From the NCBI RefSeq assembly GCF_900492205.1, contig NZ_UEYQ01000006.1, positions 1 to 64,000 on the forward strand: a stretch of 64,000 nt of DNA, in the 5' to 3' direction. The notes under the pieces were generated by a model. That model was not told the DNA's origin. It saw only the letters and a program-made list of their open reading frames with translations, and did no database searches. Shown in pieces: positions 36,478 to 45,986 of the stretch (its first letter is position 1; every line of letters begins with the position of its first letter). The translations under genes and the position numbers were made by a program. This DNA comes from Ciceribacter sp. T2.26MG-112.2. GTDB taxonomy: Bacteria; Pseudomonadota; Alphaproteobacteria; Rhizobiales; Rhizobiaceae.

Positions 36478-37404
36478 ATGGCAATCCCCAACATATCCGA
36501 CGAATTCATGCGGATGGCGCTGAGGGAACTCGAGCAGGCCGCCTATCATCATGAGCAATGGGCAGAAAAGCTCCACGGCACTCTGGTCTGCCGGGCCGTG
36601 CCGGACGAGACGGACCTGAGGGCCGATGCCCACTGCCAGTGCCGCTTCGGCCAATGGTATTACCAGACCGGATCGATTGCGCTGAAGAACCACCCGGGCT
36701 TTCTGGAGATCGGCATCGAGCACGAGCGCATGCACAAATGCGCTGCGCACCTGCTACGATCCTCGACGGACGGCCGCGTGGTGGCGCGCGCGGATTACGA
36801 GCGTTTCGTCGGCGCTCTGAAGCGCATGAACCTCGAAATGTCCAGCGTCCGGGACGAGCTCCAGAGGGCCCTGTTCAATCTCGATCCCCTGACGGGAGCG
36901 CCGAGCCGTATCGGCATGCTGAGCGCCCTTCGCGAGCAGCAGGAGTTCGTCCGGCGCAGCCATGTCTGCGTCGTCGCCATGCTGGACCTCGATCACTTCA
37001 AGTCGGTCAACGACAATTATGGGCACATGGTCGGCGACACGGTGCTGGTCGAAGTCACCCGCTGGATCATGGCGCGCCTGCGACCCTACGACAAGATATA
37101 CCGCTATGGCGGCGAGGAGTTCCTGATCAGCCTGCCGGACACCGACGCCGCCACTGGCAGCGAGATTCTCAACCGGTTCATCGAGGGGATCGCCGCCCTG
37201 CCGTTCGCGGTCGAAGGCAAGGCCGGGTTTAGCGTAACCGCCTCGGTCGGCCTGGCGGATCTCCATCCGCACCTGCCTGTCGAGCGTTCGATCGAGCGCG
37301 CCGACCGGGCGCTGTACCTGGCCAAGGCGCAGGGAAGAAACCAGGTCGTCGCCTGGGACGCTGTGATGGACGAAATGCTGGCGGGTCCCGAGAAATCGGC
37401 CTAG
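36478..37404 (+). CDS. Diguanylate cyclase with N-terminal CZB zinc-binding domain
   Basis: A 308-residue GGDEF protein of the DgcZ type. Residues about 15-95 form a CZB (chemoreceptor zinc-binding) domain: YHHEQWAEKL with H24/H25, HCQCRFGQWYY with C53/C55, H72, and EHERMH with H82/H86. The cyclase domain begins LDPLTGAPSRIG and has GGEEF at 211-215, with an RPYD inhibitory I-site exactly five residues before it. Zinc would inhibit c-di-GMP synthesis, as shown for E. coli DgcZ. The start at 36478 has GGGAGATGAGG upstream. No membrane segment. Confidence 0.93.
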   Translation: MAIPNISDEFMRMALRELEQAAYHHEQWAEKLHGTLVCRAVPDETDLRADAHCQCRFGQWYYQTGSIALKNHPGFLEIGIEHERMHKCAAHLLRSSTDGRVVARADYERFVGALKRMNLEMSSVRDELQRALFNLDPLTGAPSRIGMLSALREQQEFVRRSHVCVVAMLDLDHFKSVNDNYGHMVGDTVLVEVTRWIMARLRPYDKIYRYGGEEFLISLPDTDAATGSEILNRFIEGIAALPFAVEGKAGFSVTASVGLADLHPHLPVERSIERADRALYLAKAQGRNQVVAWDAVMDEMLAGPEKSA

Positions 37405-37520
37405 GTCGGGCTTGATCTACGACCCTGCGTCCGGCGCGTGCCGGGTGGCAGACGCCACGATGTGGTGGCGCCGCCGAACCTGTCACGGGGAACGAATGCC
37501 CCCGCGGGTCAATGCCGCTG

Positions 37521-37745
37521 TCAGGACGCGGCCGCGATCTTTGACGCCGGCCTGGTCTGGCCCTTGATCATCTGCATGATTTCGACGGCGCTTTCCCGGA
37601 CGAACAGGCGGTGCAGTTTCTCGGCGACAGGGGCGGTCGTGAGCAGGCAGGTATATTTTTCCCGTTCGTACCAGCGAAAATCGACGACATTGTCCATGTT
37701 CACAAAGAAGGGAAAACCGTCCCCGTCATGAAGCTGGAGCCACAT
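37521..37745 (-). CDS. Small protein, FlbD-like
   Basis: A 74-residue protein from the ATG at 37745 (MWLQLHDGDGFPFFVNMDNV). The pattern of a hydrophobic strand, a short FVNMDNVVDFRW segment and a C-terminal FVRESAVEIMQMI resembles the small FlbD/SwrD-like fold, but the resemblance is weak. The longer frame to 37850 has a less coding-like beginning. Function unknown. Confidence 0.6.
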   Translation of the reverse strand: MWLQLHDGDGFPFFVNMDNVVDFRWYEREKYTCLLTTAPVAEKLHRLFVRESAVEIMQMIKGQTRPASKIAAAS

Positions 37746-37894
37746 ATGAATTTTCTCCTGATAGCGACCATTATGTCGGTGGAGATAACAGGCAAAAATG
37801 AAGACAGGGTTTCCGGGGCCACCGAAGAATCGTTTGGACGCGATAGACATAAAGAAAAAGGCCTGCGCCGAAACAGCGCAGGCCTTGAAATGAA

Positions 37895-37969
37895 TGGCTC
37901 CCCGGGCCGGATTCGAACCGGCGACCTGTCGATTAACAGTCGAATGCTCTACCGCTGAGCTACCAGGGA
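37895..37969 (-). tRNA. tRNA-Asn (anticodon GTT)
   Basis: On the minus strand the sequence starts TCCCTGGTAGCTCAGCGGTA, has the anticodon stem-loop with GTT (TTCGACTGTTAATCGA), T-arm CCGGTTCGAATCCGG, acceptor end GGGGAG and encoded CCA. The 75-nt cloverleaf is complete. Confidence 0.97.
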
Positions 37970-38130
37970 ACAGCCGCTTGGCGCGGTGTGAGCGGGGTAA
38001 TACAAATGCTCGTTCGATTTGCCAAGCGATTTTTCAAAAAAAATGTCACAGCCTTGCTTTATTCTGTGGGCATCCCATGTTTTGCCGGACCGGGCAGGCT
38101 GTGCTTTCCCAGGTTTTGCAAGGGATTTGA

Positions 38131-38418
38131 ATGGCCAGCCAGAAACGCAGACACTACATAGACGCCGAGCGGGGCCGCATTGTGCTGGGCCGCTATGAGC
38201 TGCCGTTTCCGCGCACCAAGCTCGGTCGAGTGATGGCCGGATCCGCGTTGGTCGGCGGTGGCCTTTTGGGTTTTCTGCCGGTGCTCGGCTTCTGGATGGT
38301 GCCTCTCGGCCTGTTCGTGCTGTCCCATGATCTGGCGACTGTGCGCCGGCGCCGGCGTCGGCTGGCGATCTGGTGGCGCAAGCGCTATCCGACGGTCCAT
38401 CGCGCCGGCAAGCGTTGA
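38131..38418 (+). CDS. Small membrane protein
   Basis: A 95-residue protein with one or two hydrophobic segments (GRVMAGSALVGGGLLGFLPV and GFWMVPLGLFVLS) followed by a very basic cytoplasmic tail (VRRRRRRLAIWWRKRYP). AAGGGA lies upstream of the ATG. Similar short proteins are widespread in alphaproteobacteria, but I know no function. Confidence 0.8.
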   Translation: MASQKRRHYIDAERGRIVLGRYELPFPRTKLGRVMAGSALVGGGLLGFLPVLGFWMVPLGLFVLSHDLATVRRRRRRLAIWWRKRYPTVHRAGKR

Positions 38419-38558
38419 GCCGGTCATTGCCGCAGGCCTACTTGACGACTTCGCGGTCCAGCTTCGCAAAAATTCGCGAGCGAGGGGCGCCAAGCCCCTT
38501 GCGCTCCATCTCGATCCGTTCTAAACGCCGCCCACCACTCGCTTTTAAGCAAACGGAC

Positions 38559-38632
38559 GGCCTCGTGGCGGAGTGGTTACGCAGAGGACTGCAAATCCTT
38601 GCACCCCGGTTCGATTCCGGGCGAGGCCTCCA
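38559..38632 (+). tRNA. tRNA-Cys (anticodon GCA)
   Basis: Acceptor stem GGCCTCG pairs with CGAGGCC; anticodon loop CTGCAAA with GCA; T-arm CCCGGTTCGATTCCGGG; encoded CCA ends at 38632. A complete 74-nt cloverleaf. Confidence 0.97.
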
Positions 38633-38808
38633 CTTCCTTCTTCCCCCCCACCTCCACCTTTCAGAAGATCGACAGCGTCGCTCCGTGCGGCCAGATTTGG
38701 GCTTAATGGCTCTCATGGCCCGATTGGCGCAGTTTTGGCCGATCCGGCCCGTTGCGCGGGACCACCGCTCGGCTAGATCTGCTTCGGTATCAACCGGGAG
38801 CCGACACG

Positions 38809-39138
38809 ATGCGCCAATTTGCTTCTCTTGCCCTGATCGCCGCCGCGATTTTCGCTCCGTCTGCGGCCTATGCGGAAAATCTGGCCTTCAAGCTGGAAAA
38901 CAACACCTCCCGCATGATCGTCAAGTTCTATGCCACGCCGGTTGGCGGGGATGGCAAGCGCCTCGAACTTTTGAACAAGAAGGGCTTGTGGGCCGGCAAG
39001 TCGCGCAGCCTGACGATTGCCGACGGCACTGATGCCTGCGTCTACACCACGCGGGCGGTGTTCGAGGACGACAGCTTCTATGATGTGACCAACAAGGTCG
39101 ATTTCTGCGAGTCGGACGTCTACTCGATCGAGGAATGA
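38809..39138 (+). CDS. Exported small protein
   Basis: A 109-residue protein with a Sec signal peptide (MRQFASLALIAAAIFAPSAA, cleavage after AYA). The mature part is about 87 residues, begins ENLAFKLENNTSRMIVKFY and carries two cysteines (DACVYTT and DFCESD) that may form a disulfide. A CGGGAG sequence lies upstream. No recognised family. Confidence 0.8.
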   Translation: MRQFASLALIAAAIFAPSAAYAENLAFKLENNTSRMIVKFYATPVGGDGKRLELLNKKGLWAGKSRSLTIADGTDACVYTTRAVFEDDSFYDVTNKVDFCESDVYSIEE

Positions 39139-39279
39139 TGGACGATGCAGCGGGGCAGGGCCTCGCCCTGGTCCTTGCCGAGGCGATAATCTGTTCCCAT
39201 CGCGTCAACCCCGCTTGAAAGCGGTGCTGCCTCCAATTAAGACAGCTGACACAAACCGGCCGCAAGTGGGACGACTGAC

Positions 39280-39951
39280 ATGATGGATTTTGCCGCAGCA
39301 CGCATCAAGATGGTGGACAACCAGATCCGCACGACCGACGTGACGTCCCATTCCGTGTTGAACGCCTTCCTGTCGGTGCCGCGCGAGGCCTTCGTGCCGG
39401 ACAATCTGCGGCCGCTCGCCTATATCGACGAAGACATGCAGGTCGCACCCGCGGCAAACGGCCAGCCCGCCCGCTATGTCATGGAGCCGTCGCCGCTGGC
39501 CAAGCTCCTGCAGCTCGGCGCGATCACCAGGGACGAACTGGTGCTGATCATCGGCTGTGGCGCAGGCTATGCGGCAGCCCTTCTGTCTGAACTGGCCGGA
39601 TCCGTCGTCGCCGTCGAAAGCGATGAGGCGCTGGCGGCAAAGGCGACGGCAACGCTTGCGAAGCTCGGTTGCGACAATGTGGCTGTGGTGACCGGAGAGC
39701 TGGAGAAGGGCTATCCGGCAGAGGCGCCCTATGACGTGATCTTTGTCGAGGGCGCGATCGAAGAGGTGCCGCAGGCCCTGCTCGACCAGCTGCGCGAAGG
39801 TGGGCGACTGGTCGCGGTGGTCGGTTACGGCAATGCGGCGCGCGCGCGGCTCTATATCCGCAGCGGCGGCTCCTGGTCCTATTCCGAATATTTCAATGCG
39901 GCGATCAAGCCGCTGCCGGGTTTCCGCAGGGCCGCCGAATTCGTATTCTGA
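39280..39951 (+). CDS. Protein-L-isoaspartate O-methyltransferase family protein
   Basis: A 223-residue SAM-dependent methyltransferase of the PCMT family. NQIRTTDVTSHSVLNAFLSVPREAFVP is the usual N-terminus and ELVLIIGCGAGYAAALLSELA the SAM motif I. In rhizobia this paralogue precedes tolC; it may differ in role from the canonical Pcm, whose gene begins at 63850 after surE. It would repair isoaspartyl residues in aged proteins if its activity is conserved. Confidence 0.88.
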   Translation: MMDFAAARIKMVDNQIRTTDVTSHSVLNAFLSVPREAFVPDNLRPLAYIDEDMQVAPAANGQPARYVMEPSPLAKLLQLGAITRDELVLIIGCGAGYAAALLSELAGSVVAVESDEALAAKATATLAKLGCDNVAVVTGELEKGYPAEAPYDVIFVEGAIEEVPQALLDQLREGGRLVAVVGYGNAARARLYIRSGGSWSYSEYFNAAIKPLPGFRRAAEFVF

Positions 39952-40203
39952 TCCGCTCAGTGGGGCATCACCCCGGCAGCAATCGGCCTCCGGTGGCGAT
40001 TTAATCAGTTACGTCTGAAAATGTTGCCAAAGCGCAACGGTTCTCCGGTTTTTCCGCCCAGGCCGGGCGCTGCCGTTGCGGCTCGGGCCGCGACGGGTCA
40101 TCAAGTCCGCATAGTTTGTTTTGATGCGCCGCCGTGCATGAAGCTGCGGCCGCGTATCGGGCGAGGCCTCCGGTGGCGCGCCCCTTCATATGTGGAGTGA
40201 CCT

Positions 40204-41589
40204 GTGTCGTTCATTCGGAAAACCGCTCTCGCTGCCGCAATCCTCCCCGCGCTCGTCCTGCCGTCCGGGCCGGTATCGGCCGAGACGCTGTTCGGCGCCA
40301 TGGCCAAGGCCTACGAGAACAATCCGGACCTCAACGCGGTGCGCGCAGCCCTTCGCGCCACCGACGAGAACGTCACCATCGCCAAGGCCGGCATGCGGCC
40401 GCAGATTGCCGCGACAGCCTCGGCGTCGACCACCCGGATCAACAATATTACCTCGCCGCCCAGCCCGAGCTTTGGCTACAATACGCAAAGTGTCGGCATT
40501 TCGATCACCCAGCAGATTTTTGACGGCTTCCAGACGCTCAACAATGTCCGGGCTGCTGAATCCGGCGTGTTCGCCAGTCGTGAGAGCCTGAGGGCCGAGG
40601 AGATCTCGATCCTGCTTGCCGCCGCCCAGGCCTATGCCGATGTCGCCCGCGACCAGCAGATCGTCGTGATCCGCAAGCAGAACCTGGCCTTTCTCCAGGA
40701 GCAGCTGAATGCCGCCAGGGCCCGCCTGGAGGTGGGCGAGGGGACTCGCACCGATGTCAGCCAGGCGGAAGCCCAGCTGGCCGGCTCGCAGGCGCTGCTC
40801 GCCGCGGCGATCGCCCAGCTGAAGCAGAGCGAAGCGGCCTATGTCCAGGTGGTCGGAGAGGCGCCCAAGGGCGTCAAGCAGCCGGCGCCCGCGACGAAGG
40901 CACTGCCACCAAGCGTCGATGCGGCGGTCGCCATCGGCATTCGCGAACACCCTTACGTGCTGGCTGCCCTCCACGCCGTGGATGCCGCCGGCTATCAGGT
41001 GAAGTCCGCCGAAGGCACACTTCTTCCTGGCGTCGTGGTCCAGGGCAATGTCGCGCGCAACTGGACGAACGAGCCGCCGTCATTCTCGAACCCGGATGCA
41101 ACATCGGCCACCGTCTCGGCACAGCTGAAGATCCCGATCTATCAGGGTGGCGCCGAGTACGGCAATGTCCGCAAGGCGAAGGAAACGCTCGGCGAACAGC
41201 GCATCAAGGTGGATTCCGCCCGTGCCAACGTGCAGCAGCAGGTGACGTCCGCCTATGCGCAGATGGAAGCGGCGACCGCCGCGATTTCCGCCGCTCGCAA
41301 GCAACTGTCCGCCGCCAATCTGGCGCTGCAGGGCGTGATCGAGGAACGCAATGTCGGGCAGAAGACCACCCTCGACGTGCTGAATGCCCAGCAGACCGTG
41401 CTCGAGGCCAAGGAAAGCCTGGTCAGCTACCAGCGCAATTCCGTCGTGGCGAGCTATAGTGTGCTGGCGGCATCGGGCCGTCTGACGATCAAGAGCCAGG
41501 GGCTGGATGTGGCCGAATATCGCTCCGAGGAGCATTATGAGGCGGTCAAGGATGCCTGGTTCGGCCTGCGCACGGTGGATGGCCGCTGA
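40204..41589 (+). CDS. tolC: TolC-family outer membrane efflux protein
   Basis: A 461-residue outer-membrane channel for type I secretion and multidrug efflux. The start is GTG at 40204 with GGAG seven bases upstream, followed by a signal peptide (ending VSAETLFGA). The two OEP repeats are visible (SVGISITQQIFDGFQTLN with EGTRTDVSQAEAQLAGSQ; and LKIPIYQGGAEYGNVRKAKE with GQKTTLDVLNAQQTVLEA). It would complete the export route of the RTX protease at 11.7 kb together with an ABC exporter not in this window. Confidence 0.94.
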   Translation: MSFIRKTALAAAILPALVLPSGPVSAETLFGAMAKAYENNPDLNAVRAALRATDENVTIAKAGMRPQIAATASASTTRINNITSPPSPSFGYNTQSVGISITQQIFDGFQTLNNVRAAESGVFASRESLRAEEISILLAAAQAYADVARDQQIVVIRKQNLAFLQEQLNAARARLEVGEGTRTDVSQAEAQLAGSQALLAAAIAQLKQSEAAYVQVVGEAPKGVKQPAPATKALPPSVDAAVAIGIREHPYVLAALHAVDAAGYQVKSAEGTLLPGVVVQGNVARNWTNEPPSFSNPDATSATVSAQLKIPIYQGGAEYGNVRKAKETLGEQRIKVDSARANVQQQVTSAYAQMEAATAAISAARKQLSAANLALQGVIEERNVGQKTTLDVLNAQQTVLEAKESLVSYQRNSVVASYSVLAASGRLTIKSQGLDVAEYRSEEHYEAVKDAWFGLRTVDGR

Positions 41590-41731
41590 CCTCGCGGCCC
41601 GGTCCAACAAAGCTGTGCATCAGCCCCAATTAGTTGGGTCCGCGTGATTTTTTTCAACGAGCGAGTATCCTAAGGTGATTCGAAATCGGCCAGGCTGTCT
41701 GCCGCGTGCCGATTGTCGGGGACCAACGGGG

Positions 41732-42586
41732 ATGAATATGGCCCAGCCAAGTGTAGCGCGTGAACCGTCCATGGAAGAGATTCTGGCCTCTATCCGCCGG
41801 ATCATCGAAAGCAATGATCCCGGCGGCAGCCAGTCGGTTTCCTCTTCCCTGCCGCCGGTCTATGGCGACGATGCGGATGAGATCGATAGCGATGTCCGGT
41901 TGACGATCGATGACGAGGATGCCTATGCCGCAGCCGAAATGGTGGCGGCGAATGATGCCGGTCCGGTGCCGGGCCAGGCTCCCGTTGCCCCCCAGCCCGC
42001 GGTCGAGGGCGATCGGGCGAAGAATATCTCGCTCGCCGATCTTGCCGCGCGGGTTCGCTCCGCTTCCGAAAGGGTCGAGCGTCCTTCTTTCATCGAGACC
42101 GCGCTCGCCGAGCCCGCCGTTCAGGCGCCGCGCGCCGAAAATCCGACCATGACCGGCCGCATGGCCGATCTGCGGGCCGCCGCCGATCCGCGCCCGGCAG
42201 AGCCGCGCGTGGAAATGGCCAGCGTACAGCCCGACGCCTACGCCAACGAGAAATCCGAGTTTGAGGCGGCGGCCATGGCGGATGTAGAACAGGCGGCTTT
42301 GGCTGTCGTCCAGCCGGAAGCAGAACCCGTTCGCGCGCCGGTCCCGTCCGAGAACGGGCAGGACCTGAGGACGCTGGTATCCGCAGCGACCGTCGAGCAG
42401 GTGTCGCGCTCCTTCGGCGAACTCGCCGCCGTCCTCGATGGACAGCAGCGTCGCTCGCTCGACGAGATGGCCGAGGAAATGCTCCGTCCGATGCTGCAGG
42501 AATGGCTGGACGACAACCTGCCGACACTGGTCGAGCGCCTCGTGCGGGAAGAAATCGAGCGCGTGGCCCGCGGCCCGCGCCGCTGA
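41732..42586 (+). CDS. popZ: PopZ-type polar organizing protein (DUF2497)
   Basis: A 284-residue acidic, low-complexity protein with the conserved ends of PopZ: near the N-terminus [16 protein letters not shown], at the C-terminus [20 protein letters not shown] followed by [11 protein letters not shown]. The middle is Pro/Ala/Glu-rich and disordered. PopZ self-assembles at a cell pole and tethers the chromosome origin and cell-cycle proteins; in Agrobacterium it marks the growth pole. It precedes valS, as in other Rhizobiaceae. The start is ATG 41732, or 41738. Confidence 0.93.
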   Translation: MNMAQPSVAREPSMEEILASIRRIIESNDPGGSQSVSSSLPPVYGDDADEIDSDVRLTIDDEDAYAAAEMVAANDAGPVPGQAPVAPQPAVEGDRAKNISLADLAARVRSASERVERPSFIETALAEPAVQAPRAENPTMTGRMADLRAAADPRPAEPRVEMASVQPDAYANEKSEFEAAAMADVEQAALAVVQPEAEPVRAPVPSENGQDLRTLVSAATVEQVSRSFGELAAVLDGQQRRSLDEMAEEMLRPMLQEWLDDNLPTLVERLVREEIERVARGPRR

Positions 42587-42610
42587 TTTTCCGGCCCGTT
42601 CCGGCCATGA

Positions 42611-42638
42611 GCCGCTCCGTCGCCGGGGCGGCTTTTTT
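42611..42638 (+). terminator. Terminator after popZ
   Basis: GCCGCTCC pairs imperfectly with GGGGCGGC around GTCGCC, followed by six T. It separates popZ from valS. Confidence 0.8.
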
Positions 42639-42702
42639 ATTGACTCACAATCGGCCATCCTGTTTACCAAGCTGCAACATGAACCCCGAAGTGTGGTCCA
42701 AA

Positions 42703-45543
42703 ATGCTCGAAAAGACCTACGATTCCGCCGCCGTCGAACCGAAGATCGCCAAGGCCTGGGAAGAGGCGGACGCGTTTCGCGCCGGCGCCAATGCCAAGCC
42801 CGGCGAGGATACGTTCACCATCGTCATCCCGCCGCCGAACGTCACCGGTTCGCTGCACATGGGGCATGCGCTCAACAACACGCTGCAGGACATCATGATC
42901 CGCTTCGAGCGCATGCGCGGCAAGGACGTGCTGTGGCAGCCGGGCATGGACCATGCCGGCATCGCAACCCAGATGGTCGTCGAGCGCAAGCTGATGGAGA
43001 CCCAGCAGCACCGTCGCGCCATGGGGCGCGAGGCCTTCATCGAGAAGGTCTGGGAGTGGAAGGACGAATCGGGCGGCCTGATCTTCAACCAGTTGAAGCG
43101 CCTCGGCGCCTCCTGCGACTGGTCGCGCGAGCGCTTCACCATGGACGAAGGCCTGTCCGAGGCGGTCCTCGAAGTCTTCGTCTCGCTCTACAAGGAAGGC
43201 CTGATCTACAGGGACAAGCGGCTGGTCAACTGGGATCCGAAGCTCCTGACGGCGATCTCCGATCTCGAGGTCGAGCAGGTCGAGGTCAACGGCAATCTCT
43301 GGCATCTGCGTTATCCGCTGGAAGAGGGCGTGACCTACCAGCATCCGGTCGCCTTTGACGACGAGGGCAAGCCGACCGAATACGAGACCCGCGACTATCT
43401 GGTCGTGGCCACCACGCGTCCCGAAACCATGCTCGGCGATACCGGCATTGCCGTTCATCCCGACGACGAGCGCTACAGGGCGATCGTCGGCAAGCACGTC
43501 ATCCTGCCGATCGTCGGCCGCAAGATCCCGATCGTCGCCGACGAATATCCCGATCCGACCGCCGGCACCGGGGCGGTCAAGATGACGCCCGCCCACGACT
43601 TCAACGATTTCGAGGTCGGCAAGCGCGCCGGCCTGCGGGCCATCAACGTGCTGACCGTCGAGGGCAATATCGCCATCGTCGGCGACGAGGACTTTCTTGA
43701 GGGGCTGACGCCGAACCGCGAGCAGGAAATGGTCTGGGGCGAGCTCGAAGGCATGGACCGCTTCGCCGCCCGCAAGAAGATCGTCGAGATTCTCGAGGCC
43801 GAAGGCCTGGTCGACAAGATCGAGCCGCACAAGCACATGGTGCCGCATGGCGACCGCGGCGGCGTGCCGATCGAGCCGCGGCTGACCGAACAGTGGTATG
43901 TCGACGCCAAGACGCTGGCGAAGCCCGCGATCGAGAGCGTTCGCGAAGGCCGCACCAAGTTCGTGCCGAAGAACTGGGAAAAGACCTATTTCGAATGGAT
44001 GGAGAACATCCAGCCGTGGTGCGTCTCGCGCCAGCTGTGGTGGGGTCACCAGATCCCGGCCTGGTATGGTCCCGACGGCCAGGTTTTCGTCGAGAAGACC
44101 GAGGAAGAGGCGCTCGACGCCGCCGTCCAGCATTATCTGGCGCATGAAGGCCCGTGGAAGGCCTGGGTCCAGGAAAAGCTCGAGAATTTTGCCCCCGGCG
44201 AGATCCTCACCCGCGACGAGGACGTGCTCGACACCTGGTTCTCCTCGGCGCTCTGGCCCTTCTCCACACTCGGCTGGCCGGGCGACACGCCGGAACTGGC
44301 AAGATATTACCCGACCGACGTTCTGGTCACCGGCTTCGACATCATCTTCTTCTGGGTTGCCCGGATGATGATGATGGGCCTGCACTTCATGAAGGACGAC
44401 GCCGGCAATCCGGTCGAGCCCTTCCATACCGTCTATGTCCACGCGCTGGTCCGCGACAAGAACGGCCAGAAGATGTCGAAGTCGAAGGGCAACGTCATCG
44501 ATCCGCTCGAACTGATCGACGAATACGGTGCCGACGCGCTGCGCTTCACGCTGGCCATCATGGCGGCGCAGGGCCGCGACGTGAAGCTCGACCCGGCCCG
44601 CATCGCCGGCTATCGCAATTTCGGCACCAAGCTGTGGAACGCCACGCGCTTTGCCGAGATGAACGGGGCAAAGAGCGATCCGCACTTTCTGCCGGAAACC
44701 ACGACGCTTGCCATCAACCGCTGGATCCTCACGGAGTTGGCGCGTACCGAGCGCGATGTGACGGAAGCGATCGCAAGCTTCCGCTTCAACGAAGCGGCGG
44801 GCAGCCTCTATCGCTTCGTCTGGAACAGCTTCTGCGACTGGTATCTCGAACTGCTGAAGCCGGTCTTCTCCGGCGAGGACGAGAAGGCCAAGGCCGAAGC
44901 GCAGGCTTGCGCGGCCTATGTGCTCGAGGAGACCTACAAGCTGCTGCATCCGTTCATGCCGTTCATGACGGAAGAGCTCTGGGCCCACACGGCGGGCGAG
45001 GGCAGGGCACGCGAAACGCTGCTGTGCCACGCGGCCTGGCCGGCACCGGATTTTGCCGACGATCTCGCCGCGGCCGACATCAACTGGCTGGTCGACCTGG
45101 TTTCGGGCATCCGCTCCGTGCGGGCCGAGATGAACGTGCCGCCGGGTGCCGTGGCGCCGCTGGTCGTCGTCGGGGCAAACGGTGTCACGCGTGACCGGCT
45201 TGTTCGCCACGAGGCGTCGATCAAGCGCCTCGCCCGTGTCGAGGCGATCACGCTTGCCGACGAGGCGCCGAAGGGAGCCGCCCAGATCGTTGTCGGTGAG
45301 GCAACCGCTTGCTTGCCGCTCGGTACGCTGATCGATCTTTCGGCGGAAAAGGCGCGGCTCGAAAAGGCGATTGCCAAGGTCGAGCAGGAGATGGATCGCA
45401 TTGCCGGAAAACTCGCCAACGAGAAGTTCGTCGCCAATGCCAATCCGGACGTTGTCGCCGCCGAGCGCGAGCGTTACCAGGAGCTGGAACAGCAAAAGGC
45501 AAGCCTCGACACGGCACTCAAGAGAGTGGTCGAAGCCGGTTGA
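42703..45543 (+). CDS. valS: Valyl-tRNA synthetase
   Basis: A 946-residue class I aminoacyl-tRNA synthetase. The HIGH motif is [12 protein letters not shown] and the KMSKS motif [10 protein letters not shown]. The CP1 editing domain lies between them ([17 protein letters not shown]), and a coiled coil at the C-terminus ([20 protein letters not shown]) is typical. The start at 42703 ([20 protein letters not shown]) is preferred to ATG 42679, which adds eight unlikely residues. A 943-residue frame on the opposite strand is a shadow. Confidence 0.97.
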   Translation: MLEKTYDSAAVEPKIAKAWEEADAFRAGANAKPGEDTFTIVIPPPNVTGSLHMGHALNNTLQDIMIRFERMRGKDVLWQPGMDHAGIATQMVVERKLMETQQHRRAMGREAFIEKVWEWKDESGGLIFNQLKRLGASCDWSRERFTMDEGLSEAVLEVFVSLYKEGLIYRDKRLVNWDPKLLTAISDLEVEQVEVNGNLWHLRYPLEEGVTYQHPVAFDDEGKPTEYETRDYLVVATTRPETMLGDTGIAVHPDDERYRAIVGKHVILPIVGRKIPIVADEYPDPTAGTGAVKMTPAHDFNDFEVGKRAGLRAINVLTVEGNIAIVGDEDFLEGLTPNREQEMVWGELEGMDRFAARKKIVEILEAEGLVDKIEPHKHMVPHGDRGGVPIEPRLTEQWYVDAKTLAKPAIESVREGRTKFVPKNWEKTYFEWMENIQPWCVSRQLWWGHQIPAWYGPDGQVFVEKTEEEALDAAVQHYLAHEGPWKAWVQEKLENFAPGEILTRDEDVLDTWFSSALWPFSTLGWPGDTPELARYYPTDVLVTGFDIIFFWVARMMMMGLHFMKDDAGNPVEPFHTVYVHALVRDKNGQKMSKSKGNVIDPLELIDEYGADALRFTLAIMAAQGRDVKLDPARIAGYRNFGTKLWNATRFAEMNGAKSDPHFLPETTTLAINRWILTELARTERDVTEAIASFRFNEAAGSLYRFVWNSFCDWYLELLKPVFSGEDEKAKAEAQACAAYVLEETYKLLHPFMPFMTEELWAHTAGEGRARETLLCHAAWPAPDFADDLAAADINWLVDLVSGIRSVRAEMNVPPGAVAPLVVVGANGVTRDRLVRHEASIKRLARVEAITLADEAPKGAAQIVVGEATACLPLGTLIDLSAEKARLEKAIAKVEQEMDRIAGKLANEKFVANANPDVVAAERERYQELEQQKASLDTALKRVVEAG

Positions 45544-45550
45544 CCGATCC

Positions 45551-45575
45551 TGGGGGCGGCCTGCGGCCGCCCTTT
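45551..45575 (+). terminator. Terminator after valS
   Basis: GGGCGGCC and GGCCGCCC form an 8-bp stem around TGC, followed by TTTCTTTTTT. It lies within 10 bases of the valS stop. Confidence 0.85.
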
Positions 45576-45986
45576 CTTTTTTCTAGAGCGATCGCAGGCT
45601 GATTCTCAGACAAAAGCGCACCTGCCTCCTATCTTGAGTTGCAAATCGCCGCGGCACGCAGACGTTTCAAGGCGTTGCGATCGCTGCGATGGCACGAGAC
45701 GCGCTTCCAGACAAGATTGTGACCGTGCGCACACAAATTGGGTTTTGTGGCATTTCGGCAACGCAACCGGCCGAAAATGGAATGAAATTCTTCCATTACG
45801 CCTATTGTGCGCTGAAAATAGAACAATAAACCAAGACTGCATCCATCTTACGTGCGCGGAAGAGTCTTTACGTAAAAATTGAGGCAAGGCACCCCTGTTC
45901 GGGGGAGAGGTTGCAAGATTGTCATCCGCGTCGACGCGGCTACACTGCAAATCAGTTTTTGCCAGTAAGTGGGGAGAGAGACGGCA
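45576..45986. other. Long leader region of the porin gene
   Basis: About 410 bp without a gene. Two dyads stand out: CACAAA...TTTGTG at 45732-45749 and AATGGA...TCCATT at 45776-45797, within an AT-rich stretch that probably contains the promoter of the outer-membrane gene. A strong GGGGAGAGAG ribosome binding site precedes the ATG at 45987. A long 5' leader is common for outer-membrane proteins controlled by small RNAs, but I see no specific RNA. Confidence 0.4.

Noticed and set aside
42664-45495. A 943-codon open frame opposite valS
   Set aside because: Shadow of valS; no ribosome binding site or recognisable domain.
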